Below are positions 10,951 through 18,662 of a DNA stretch of 64,000 bases, in pieces. The translations under genes were made by a program, and so were the position numbers. Position 1 is the first letter of the stretch; each line of letters opens with the position of its first letter. Below the pieces are notes generated by a model. The model saw only the letters and a list, made by a program, of their open reading frames with translations. It was not told the origin of the DNA and searched no databases. The stretch comes from Lachancea thermotolerans CBS 6340 (Eukaryota; Ascomycota; Saccharomycetes; Saccharomycetales; Saccharomycetaceae), in assembly GCF_000142805.1 (NCBI RefSeq), contig NC_013081.1:1302001-1366000 (forward strand). Reading direction: 5' to 3'.

Positions 10951-11244
10951 TTGGTATACCCAAGTTTCTTTCCCTCAGCTTCTAACCTATGGTCTTTTTG
11001 AAAGATTCGGCCTTGCTGACTCATATGCAGTTGGTGTAACAAGGAAAATTGCCTCAACCGAGGTTCACCACTAAGAACCGCGCAAAACCTGCACATATTT
11101 TCTTGATAATACTACCGTCACCATGTTTGCTCCAGATCATGTCTTGACTAGATAAAGTACAAGTTGGCGCTATATTTTCAGATTAAAACCATTTAAATTA
11201 CCAATTATAAAAGCAAAACAAAACAAAATATATTCATTATTCTC

Positions 11245-14200
11245 TTAGAAGTTTTTAGCCGTAATGAATTCGGCGGTTACCTGGACCCAGTTGGTCCCTT
11301 TAGGAAGCTTATAGGTGGTCGAACTCGTTTCGCTCGATGTACTACGCTCCACTGAAGTAATTTTACCGACGAACCAGTCTCTATCTAGTGTGAACTTTTC
11401 GTTGTCTCGCAGCAAGTAGCGAGTTGAGTCATCGAATGCGGTAAAGGCTGCCCAAGGTCTTGAACCATCGTGTATTTTTTTCCCTTTGTTGTGGCTATTA
11501 ACAGCATGTGAAGAGTTAGCTCCCAAGGGAGGCGGTGTTGAAAGGTCGACAGAAGAAAACGAGGAGGTAAGAGAGGAGACAGATGATGCCACCGAATCTG
11601 GAACGTCTTGCGTAGGAAGAAATAAGGCCATGTCTCCAACTTGGAAATTTTTTATTGTGATCTTTTCCCGCTGATAAGTTTCGAGTAAACCTCTTTTAAA
11701 CTTGTTTTCTTTGGTCAGTTTTTTCGCCAGAGCTTCAATGTCTTTGAAGCGCTTTATTACTGAGGCCTCATACAACCCATTTTCAAACAATTTGTCAATG
11801 CTTGCTAAAAAATCTTTTTGTGACTCGAAATCGCCTGAATGAACTGAAGCTTCATAGAATGACTTCACAGCTTGGAAAACATTACTCTTGATGGAAGGTG
11901 ACACTTTACTTTCTAAGGTACTTTCATCAAGCTCACCTTGCACTTGGCCTTTACGAAGGCCTTTAACACGCGTAATTTGAAAATGAGATTCATCAAGCTG
12001 AGACAATAAAAGGCCAATGTTTTCCAAAATGTACACGTCGCTGGAAAATATCTCAAAGAGCTTTGATTGCATCCGATCATTGAGGGCTTTCGAGAGATTA
12101 ACTATATTCGAAGACTTCAAAGAAGCTTGCTCACTCACAAGTGCTTCATTAGCGGTCTTCAAGGAAGCAACTTCTTTTCGTAGATCTGATAAATCTCCCT
12201 CGAGATTTAGCTTCTCCTCCCTAAACGTATCCTCCTGGTGGGCGATTCTTGAATGAAGGTCATCGTTGAGCTCGCTCAGTCTGTTGCACTTGTCTTTCCA
12301 TGAGTCGAACTCATTAACAAGAGACGTGTTCAATTTATTAACAGTTTCAATATCCCCTTTTATTTTGATGAGAAGTTCGTCTTGGGCTAGCTTTTTCTGC
12401 TCGCGTTCAAGGGTTAATTTTGATATCTCTTGATTTAACGTCTTTAGTGTCTCCTGATATGCGTTTCTCTCATCTTCCAAATCGACTAGCTGCGTTTGCA
12501 TCTTTCTAGACTCCTCTCTGAATAGCGTAGTCTCCTCCTTCTGGTTCCCAAGTTCTCTCTTGAGCCTCGAGATTTCTTTTCCAGCCTCCTCTTGAACATA
12601 ACAACCACCTTCCTTTTCACCCGACAACAACATGTTCATTTTCACATTAACTGGAGGCACATTGTTTTCGAAAGCAGTCAAGATTGTGTTGTTTATTACT
12701 CCGGAGGGCCAAGCATTTATGTTGGAGAACTTTGCGTCATGTAATAAAGCCTCTAACTTCCTGATCCTGATTTGATACCCTTTAATAACATCTGATTCAG
12801 CGGGCTTGGAAACATTCCAATCGAAAGACGTAAGGCTTGAGAATTGGTTAGATGTGACCGAGACTCTGTTAGCATTAACAAAATTTTTCTTCAAAAGCGT
12901 TATGCTGTCTGCTGAAATATCTCTCTGCGAAAGTTGCGCTAAGTATTTTTCAATCTTTTCTGTTGTGACAATTGTGGAGGCTAGTTCTGAACTTGACCAC
13001 CTCTTGGGGTTTGGGGTGGGAAAATCTTTGAAGCCAACAAGATCAGCATTAGTCATGTTGGAGATATGAGCCAGTTGCCCAAATGTCTCATCCCATTTTT
13101 GACGGTACTTTTCCTCTGCCTCACTAATGACCTGGAATTCTTGCCGCATATTTCGCTCGAGTTTTTCAAGCTGTCCAAGCCAATTATTCCTCCTTAACTG
13201 CTCAATGAGTCGCAATCCATAAAAAATGGGAAAATCCTCAACCTGAGACAGACGAAGCTCCAGCTCTTGCAATGATTCAAGTTGCTGATTACATTCTTTG
13301 AGGAGAGCTCTTTTGACACCCAAGATATGAAACTGAACGAAAGCTGTCTGGCTCAACACAAACATGACCTGTTCTTGCAACTGTCTTTTTTTAGCAAGTA
13401 ATTCCTCGGCTTGAAGGTAAAGTGACTGCGCAACGGTGAAAAGTTTGGGTATGACAGAATTCTTGTCTTCAAGGATTTTCTGCGATATGGTTACGAGTAA
13501 CTCAGGTGAGATTTCATCTGATCCCATCTCCAGTGTTTCACGCGTGCTTTTTTTGAGATCGTAAATCATTTCATCAAACCTTTCCATCATATGGCTCTCC
13601 ATCTCGTAGTTCGACGCAGGCTCTTCAAATTGAGACTTTAAACTTTGCAGTTTTAATGAAATGTGCTGCCTTTTATCGAGGCTCTCATTAATTTGGCCCT
13701 TCAATTGTTGTAGCTTTGAAGAAATCACCTTGTTTGTTGCTAAAAAGTTATTGGAATGGCTCTCAAGGTCTTCAATACTCAAAAAATCACTGAGCCGTTC
13801 TTCCTTCTCGCTGTTCACTGTGTTGAGCTTCTTCAAAACTTCTTCAAATACCCTTCTCCATCGATAAACGCTGCTATCTTTGGTAAGTTGATTTAAGAAC
13901 TCAACATTGGAATCATGTAGCTTTTCTATATCGTAGCAGTAAAGCTTCAGGTATTGTGTGCAGATAGTCATACACTGAAAAATATTCCGCATCTCAGAAA
14001 TAGTGCTATGGATCATCGAGTAGAAGTAATGTGCGTCTATTTCGAGAGCACTGAGCCAGCCCATGTTAGTTGTTAAAAGACTTGTGATCTTGCGATGGTC
14101 TAGATTATTAGTCATGTTGGCAACTTCGAGCAGCGGAGAAGTGATAGGCTTTATGAGGGTTACATTACAAGATCTGGTAACACTGTCTAACAAAGTTTCC

Positions 14201-14493
14201 AGCTCTTGTGAGTCCACACGACCTTCCCCGGAACTTGGGTCCTGCGCAAATGAAAAAAGTCTCCTGTCAAACACATAAAACTCAGCTCTTTCTGGCTGTC
14301 TGCGACAGTTCAAAAAAGAAGCCTTTTTCAACTTAACCCCATAAGGCAGTAAGATAAAACATTGGTCGATGGGGATCATAAACTGTTGACTTGTAAAACG
14401 CTGTAGGTCTTCCACACCTAAAAACAATCGGATATTAGCGCTTACGCAAGCCCCCGTGATAGCATTATAGATCACAGCATTGTCTCCAGCCAT
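11245..14493 (-). CDS. ATG11: Autophagy scaffold Atg11
   Basis: Scaffold for selective autophagy (Cvt pathway, pexophagy, mitophagy) that joins cargo receptors to Atg1 and other core proteins at the phagophore assembly site. I start at the ATG at 14491-14493 (1082 aa; yeast YPR049C 1178 aa); seven further upstream codons begin with GTG. The N-terminal part has a ubiquitin-like segment (IPIDQCFILLPYGVKL, about 40-55) and the conserved block SLLTTNMGWLSALEIDAHYFYSMI. Long coiled coils occupy about residues 200-470 and 640-820. The C-terminal Atg11 domain includes GDMALFLPT (about 945) and the end block PWAAFTAFDDSTRYLLRD with DRDWFVGKITSVE. Its divergent neighbour is MAK3, as in S. cerevisiae apart from YPR050C. 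Confidence 0.95.
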   Translation of the reverse strand: MAGDNAVIYNAITGACVSANIRLFLGVEDLQRFTSQQFMIPIDQCFILLPYGVKLKKASFLNCRRQPERAEFYVFDRRLFSFAQDPSSGEGRVDSQELETLLDSVTRSCNVTLIKPITSPLLEVANMTNNLDHRKITSLLTTNMGWLSALEIDAHYFYSMIHSTISEMRNIFQCMTICTQYLKLYCYDIEKLHDSNVEFLNQLTKDSSVYRWRRVFEEVLKKLNTVNSEKEERLSDFLSIEDLESHSNNFLATNKVISSKLQQLKGQINESLDKRQHISLKLQSLKSQFEEPASNYEMESHMMERFDEMIYDLKKSTRETLEMGSDEISPELLVTISQKILEDKNSVIPKLFTVAQSLYLQAEELLAKKRQLQEQVMFVLSQTAFVQFHILGVKRALLKECNQQLESLQELELRLSQVEDFPIFYGLRLIEQLRRNNWLGQLEKLERNMRQEFQVISEAEEKYRQKWDETFGQLAHISNMTNADLVGFKDFPTPNPKRWSSSELASTIVTTEKIEKYLAQLSQRDISADSITLLKKNFVNANRVSVTSNQFSSLTSFDWNVSKPAESDVIKGYQIRIRKLEALLHDAKFSNINAWPSGVINNTILTAFENNVPPVNVKMNMLLSGEKEGGCYVQEEAGKEISRLKRELGNQKEETTLFREESRKMQTQLVDLEDERNAYQETLKTLNQEISKLTLEREQKKLAQDELLIKIKGDIETVNKLNTSLVNEFDSWKDKCNRLSELNDDLHSRIAHQEDTFREEKLNLEGDLSDLRKEVASLKTANEALVSEQASLKSSNIVNLSKALNDRMQSKLFEIFSSDVYILENIGLLLSQLDESHFQITRVKGLRKGQVQGELDESTLESKVSPSIKSNVFQAVKSFYEASVHSGDFESQKDFLASIDKLFENGLYEASVIKRFKDIEALAKKLTKENKFKRGLLETYQREKITIKNFQVGDMALFLPTQDVPDSVASSVSSLTSSFSSVDLSTPPPLGANSSHAVNSHNKGKKIHDGSRPWAAFTAFDDSTRYLLRDNEKFTLDRDWFVGKITSVERSTSSETSSTTYKLPKGTNWVQVTAEFITAKNF

Positions 14494-14896
14494 CTTAAGT
14501 GATGACCAAGCCACTTGATCGTGGAAAATTTCTGCTGGCGGGTGTTAAGCAGAGCGACTCTGAATCCTGACGTAGGGGTAATAAATGCTGAGTGAACCTT
14601 GTGAAAGGGAGGAAATCGTTAAATTTGACCAAAAATTGATAGGGTTGGATATATAGACGCCGATACTTCAGTCGAATTAGTATGCCCCCCTTTAGAATAG
14701 CGCGATATAAAGCGCTAGCCTTCCAGACTCATCCTTCTCTGCATTTATCTTGAAAAATCGCTTCCCCAAACTTCTAACAGTTATCACTTTTGTTACCCGA
14801 AGATCATCTAGCGCAGTAAAATGGTACTTCAGTAAACCATACCTCGGTCTTGGGCAATTTATCAAAGCGTCAAGTATAGCATATTAGCGGCCACAG
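14494..14896. other. Divergent intergenic region ATG11-MAK3
   Basis: 403 bp promoter region with a TATATA sequence near 14650. No RNA gene or repeat recognised. Confidence 0.5.
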
Positions 14897-15421
14897 ATGG
14901 GTATTCGGTACCAGCCTTTGAACATTTCAAATGCTAATGAGCTGAAACACATCCAAAGATTGATTGATGCAGATCTTAGCGAGCCTTACTCAATATACGT
15001 TTACAGATACTTCTTAAACCAGTGGCCAGAGCTGTGCTTCTTAGCTTTCAGCAATGACACAGAGAACCCTGTTGGTTGCGTGGTCTGTAAATATGAAACT
15101 CACAGAGGAGCCAGGCTCCGAGGATATATCGGAATGTTAGCAGTCGATCAAAAGTACAGAAGGCGGGGGATTGCGAAAAAGCTTGTGGAGCAGGCCATCC
15201 AGAAAATGCAGGAGATTGGTTGCGATGAGATTATGCTTGAAACAGAGGTTGAAAACACAACCGCACTACAGCTATATGAGGGAATGGGGTTTATCCGCTT
15301 AAAGCGCATGTTCAGATACTACCTTAATCAAGGAGATGCCTTTAAACTCATTCTGCCGCTTACAGAGAGGAGCTGTACCAGGACCACATTTCTGTTACAG
15401 CCTGAGACTGCCTTTGCTTGA
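14897..15421 (+). CDS. MAK3: NatC N-terminal acetyltransferase catalytic subunit (Naa30)
   Basis: GNAT-fold enzyme that acetylates N-terminal Met followed by hydrophobic residues; in yeast this is needed for L-A virus coat assembly and targeting of Arl3 and other proteins. It has 174 aa (yeast YPR051W, 176 aa). Near-identical family blocks are DADLSEPYSIYVYRYFLNQWPELC (25-47), LRGYIGMLAV (74-83), the acetyl-CoA pyrophosphate loop RRRGIA (88-93), CDEIMLETEVENTTALQLYEGMGF (109-132) and MFRYYLN. The ATG at 14897 is the family start. It converges with POL30 and sits beside NHP6, as on chromosome XVI (YPR051W-YPR052C). Confidence 0.97.
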   Translation: MGIRYQPLNISNANELKHIQRLIDADLSEPYSIYVYRYFLNQWPELCFLAFSNDTENPVGCVVCKYETHRGARLRGYIGMLAVDQKYRRRGIAKKLVEQAIQKMQEIGCDEIMLETEVENTTALQLYEGMGFIRLKRMFRYYLNQGDAFKLILPLTERSCTRTTFLLQPETAFA

Positions 15422-15550
15422 TAAAATCAAACCTCGTCAGGAGCGGTAATTTAATGCGATTATTAGAGATATCTACGCGTGGTAGATATATATGTAAAGA
15501 TGGATGTGAGTGATGTAATGTACAAGTGTTCCGGAGCCCAACGCCCTCCT

Positions 15551-16327
15551 CTACTCCTCTTCGTTGAACTTAGGAGCCAGGAAAAATTGCAAGTACCCGC
15601 TTTGCAAGCTGAACTCAAAGAGTGCTGGGGTCTCCGCCGACAGCTTGATTGTGATTTGGTCAGATAGACCCGCACCTTTGATGATATCCAACAAATACTT
15701 GGAACCAAAAGTGAGGTCGACAGGCTTGTCCAGCTCCACCTTGACACTTTCCTGGGGCTTATCCATGTCGGTGTGTGGTTTAACAATAACGGAACCGGAC
15801 CCAATGTCACCTTCGGCAACGAACTTCACGGTGTCTTTCGTCACCAAGATGTTGAGGGAGTCACTGAGCTGGTTCAAATCGCGCACCACCTTCGCGAACT
15901 CTGCCGATGGCATGGTGATCACAGTGTCGTACTCCATGCCCTCGATGTCCAAGAAGTCGGCATCGATGTCCATCAGCTTCAGCGAGTACTCACTTATGCG
16001 ATCCTTCTTAGTGTCCTCAAACAGCAACAGGACAGAGTCTGGCGTGTCGTCCGCGATTAGAGTGAGGTTGTCGTTGTTGTTACCACAACGAAGAATCTTA
16101 GATAGGGACGACAAGTCGACACCTAGAGTAACACCTCTATCGCATCTGAACTCTTGGAACGATTCTGTGCCAATAGACAGCGATACCAGCAGAACTCTGG
16201 AGTCGTCCACGGCTTGCGCAGCAATTCCGTGCTCGTTACAATTGAAGTTGACCAACTGGACACAGTCCTTGAAAGAGTCGATGATCCTCTTGAACAGACT
16301 AGCTTCCTCAAATTTACCTTCTAGCAT
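15551..16327 (-). CDS. POL30: PCNA, DNA polymerase sliding clamp
   Basis: Proliferating cell nuclear antigen, a homotrimeric ring that tethers polymerases delta and epsilon and organises replication-linked repair. It is exactly 258 aa, as in S. cerevisiae (YBR088C). The N-terminus MLEGKFEEASLFK, the loop containing L126, the partner-binding C-terminus FFLAPKFNEEE and LMDIDADFL are all typical. Lys164, the ubiquitin and SUMO site, is present in LVTKDTVKF. Lys127, the second S. cerevisiae SUMO site, is replaced by Asp (FLDIEG). The loader subunit RFC5 is encoded 9 kb upstream. MluI cell-cycle boxes and a TATA-like sequence lie upstream. Confidence 0.99.
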   Translation of the reverse strand: MLEGKFEEASLFKRIIDSFKDCVQLVNFNCNEHGIAAQAVDDSRVLLVSLSIGTESFQEFRCDRGVTLGVDLSSLSKILRCGNNNDNLTLIADDTPDSVLLLFEDTKKDRISEYSLKLMDIDADFLDIEGMEYDTVITMPSAEFAKVVRDLNQLSDSLNILVTKDTVKFVAEGDIGSGSVIVKPHTDMDKPQESVKVELDKPVDLTFGSKYLLDIIKGAGLSDQITIKLSAETPALFEFSLQSGYLQFFLAPKFNEEE

Positions 16328-16405
16328 TGTGACTTGTTATGGGAAATTGGATATGAGGCGTTAAATGGCAAAACTACGGGCCGGCGTTTCGACACGCTGC
16401 CCCTC

Positions 16406-16412
16406 TTATATA
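16406..16412 (-). promoter_or_regulatory. Candidate TATA box of POL30
   Basis: TATATAA on the minus strand, about 80 bp before the POL30 ATG and between it and the MluI boxes, the expected order for a yeast promoter. Confidence 0.5.
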
Positions 16413-16464
16413 GGACGGCATGGGAGAGGAATTTTTTTTGACGGGCAGAAAAAACGGATGGTTT

Positions 16465-16581
16465 ACGCGTCGCGACGCGTAAAGCCCTCCAGCAACGCGT
16501 AAAGCGTTTTGCTGACGCCAATGAAGGCGGGTCCCGGCACTGGCGATTCTCAAATCCTAACGGCAGTTCGCGCAAACGCGT
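16465..16581 (-). promoter_or_regulatory. Cluster of four MluI cell-cycle boxes before POL30
   Basis: ACGCGT occurs at 16465-16470, 16475-16480, 16495-16500 and 16576-16581, that is 138 to 254 bp before the POL30 start. This palindrome is the MCB core bound by MBF (Mbp1-Swi6), which drives G1/S transcription of replication genes including POL30 in S. cerevisiae. Two copies share the flank ACGCGTAAAG. A six-base site repeated four times in 120 bp is well above chance for this base composition. Confidence 0.85.
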
Positions 16582-16735
16582 TGCCTTCAAGCTATAACAT
16601 ACAGAGCATTATACAACGCGCACAAGCGCTTCCCTTACTTGCTTATTCATATTCTTACACTCAGAGCCAAGCAAAGATGACCTGAACACATTACTTCGCG
16701 GAGAAACTTCGCCGCGCTTCGCGACCCTCCCAGAC

Positions 16736-17017
16736 TCACGCCTTGGTGGCGTTGTAGAGCTCCTTCTCGGACTCGTATCTCTTCTTGTCGGCCGCGTGCT
16801 TGGCCTCGTAAGGCTGCTTCTCCTCGTCGGTGAGCGCCTTCCACTTGTCACCCAGTAGACGGCCCACCTGCCCGAACGTTACACCGGGGTTCTCGGCGCG
16901 GACGATATCTCTGTTCTCGTTAGCGAAGAACATGTACGCAGACAACGCTCTCTTTGGGGCATTTGGGTCCTTCTTTCTTCTGGTGGTTCTCTTCTTGGCT
17001 TCTCTTGGGGCGGACAT
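16736..17017 (-). CDS. NHP6: HMGB-type chromatin protein Nhp6
   Basis: Small non-sequence-specific DNA-bending protein, 93 aa, the same length as S. cerevisiae Nhp6A. A basic N-terminal arm ([19 protein letters not shown]) that wraps into the DNA groove precedes one HMG box (about 21-90) with [34 protein letters not shown] and the end [16 protein letters not shown]. Nhp6 works with FACT, at SNR6 and other Pol III genes, and in promoter remodelling. S. cerevisiae has two copies from the genome duplication (YPR052C, YBR089C-A); the position between POL30 and TIM12, with MAK3 next door, shows this to be the single ancestral copy. Codon use is strongly biased, as expected of an abundant protein. 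Confidence 0.97.
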   Translation of the reverse strand: MSAPREAKKRTTRRKKDPNAPKRALSAYMFFANENRDIVRAENPGVTFGQVGRLLGDKWKALTDEEKQPYEAKHAADKKRYESEKELYNATKA

Positions 17018-18178
17018 GGCTTAGGCTAGCTTTTGTAGCGAGTTAGTAACGAGAACAAACTCCGTTGCAATGCGCTGCTGGGGCGCCAGGACGGACGATA
17101 CCACGCGTCTCTTATAAAGGCGCCGGCTGGCGGAGCTCGGACACCCGCACGCGTCCACGAAAATCACTGTTACATAAGCCAGCAAGGCGTCGTCACGTGC
17201 TACCGATGGACGTCTTAAGTGGGGGTAACATGACGCGTCCCTGGGTCGATGCCTCCACACGGGACGTGACACGCCGCACGTGATCCGGGCGGCCTGAAGA
17301 AAAAGGAAAAGATGCTTTCACAGCACATTTTGCGCGCTGGTAGAGGGAGGAGGTAGGGCCAAGCACACCTGGCGAAAAATTCCAATTGGCCAGTCGCCTC
17401 GCTTCCAATACCATTCCCTTTTTCTCAGTCCCGGTTCAGACCCCAACAACCGCACTCACAATCAACACGCGTATTCACATACATGAAAAAAAATTCGAGT
17501 CTTTGTAACTTTGTACTGTGTGGGATAGGAGTTTACTATGAGTGGACAGAGTTTAGGTGGCAGTGGGGTTTTGTATAGTAAGTCAGTATAGAAAAAACGA
17601 GAATCAGGGGGGCGAAGAGAAATACGTGAAGCGGACCCGGGTAACCGTGCAAAAGAGGAGGGTAACAGAGCATTGTCGTTCGAGATGCCAGCGTAAATAG
17701 AAGCAGGCGAGAACGTGGGGAGCTCAAATTCACGCGAAGAACCGCCGTGAGTCTGCGCCTGGAGCTTGTATTAGTTTGGCTCATCTTAGGTTGGCTATGT
17801 GGATTTCTAAGGTCTGCGCCAAGCGTTGCGGGCGCTGTTGAGACGCGCACCCTTAAGAGGACCTGCGCGAAGCGAGGTCGAACTCAACACGCATGGATGG
17901 GAATGCGTGCCGTTGGAGTACCCTCTCTAAGGACAAAGGAATGGACGTTGCGACCCGCGGCGCGACCTCTGCTTCCCGAGCACGTGACCGAGAGATTAAA
18001 TAAGCAGGGTGATGCGTGTCACGTGGCAGAGCTAGGCTCTGCGTGCATAGGCCATCGCGTCGCGCAGCTGAGCGGCACACCCATGCTCGCAGGCAGCACT
18101 CTTGACCCGCACAGTACAGCGCAGCGTCCGCGTTTCTTCCAGTGTCGATTCGTTATATGTACATGCCTCGATTAGATA
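17018..18178. other. GC-rich gene-free interval between NHP6 and TIM12
   Basis: About 1.16 kb without a recognisable gene. It is richer in G+C than most intergenic DNA here. It holds the NHP6 promoter, a Reb1-like site CGGGTAA at 17638-17644, and further CACGTG sites at 17981-17986 and 18020-18025. Open frames of up to about 140 codons exist on both strands but they lack similarity that I recognise, some begin without ATG, and their composition follows the local G+C bias. In S. cerevisiae the matching place carries only dubious or poorly conserved small frames. An unannotated non-coding RNA or long NHP6 leader is possible. Confidence 0.5.
17103..17472 (-). promoter_or_regulatory. MluI boxes and CACGTG sites before NHP6
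   Basis: Upstream of NHP6 the palindrome ACGCGT occurs at 17103-17108, 17149-17154, 17233-17238 and 17467-17472, and CACGTG at 17194-17199 and 17277-17282. The first is the MBF core, the second the core for Cbf1, Pho4 and related bHLH factors. Both are palindromic, so no strand can be given from the sites alone. Being short, each one is weak; the grouping is the evidence. Confidence 0.55.
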
Positions 18179-18478
18179 TCATTTACTCTCTTTGAAATGC
18201 TCGTAATGGCGCAGGTGGTCCGGCCCCACGTTTCGCGCCTGAGTCAGGCCCCCGACCAGACGGTTCGCATAGTGAATCTTGGCTATGCACCTGTCCACAC
18301 AGCTCATCTCGCCCTTATTCAGATCAGCCTCGCCGTACTCGTGTGGAATGCATTTCTCAAGGCATCCTCGAAGCATCATGTTGAAGGACGTACTCATCGC
18401 ATCGAACTGCACCTGCGCGAGCTCCAGCTTCCGCTCATCAACCTCTTGGGCATTGAACGGGTTGAGGAACATAGACAT
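18179..18478 (-). CDS. TIM12: Small Tim chaperone Tim12 of the TIM22 complex
   Basis: Peripheral inner-membrane small Tim that docks the Tim9-Tim10 chaperone with carrier cargo onto the TIM22 translocase. It has 99 aa (yeast YBR091C, 109 aa). Twin CX3C motifs are at C39/C43 (CLEKC) and C60/C64 (CVDRC), and the surrounding text ALIGN-type residues FDAMSTSFN, KCIPHEYGEADLNKGE and AKIHYANRLVGG match Tim12 rather than Tim9 or Tim10. The start MSMFLNPF resembles the yeast MSFFLN. The C-terminus is about ten residues shorter than in S. cerevisiae. It is divergent from PBY1. Confidence 0.93.
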   Translation of the reverse strand: MSMFLNPFNAQEVDERKLELAQVQFDAMSTSFNMMLRGCLEKCIPHEYGEADLNKGEMSCVDRCIAKIHYANRLVGGLTQARNVGPDHLRHYEHFKESK

Positions 18479-18662
18479 GCTGATTTCTGACGGCCTTTAG
18501 CTTTCTGTCGATCCTGTACAGGTGCTCTCTCTCTGTACGTGGAACGTTTTCGTATTGTAGTTGCCCAATTTTTTTCCAGCTTTTCCCACACCTTGATCGC
18601 CCATCACAAGACAGGGGCCGAGCTCATCAGCAGAAGCCCATCTTTCCGTTCAATTAGCTCAG

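Noticed and set aside
15564-16364. A 266-codon frame antisense to POL30
   Set aside because: It lies entirely opposite a certain gene and has the composition of its complement.
17536-17850. A 104-codon minus-strand frame between NHP6 and TIM12 with a hydrophobic stretch
   Set aside because: It starts upstream only through a non-ATG codon, has no recognised relative, and the region is prone to chance frames.
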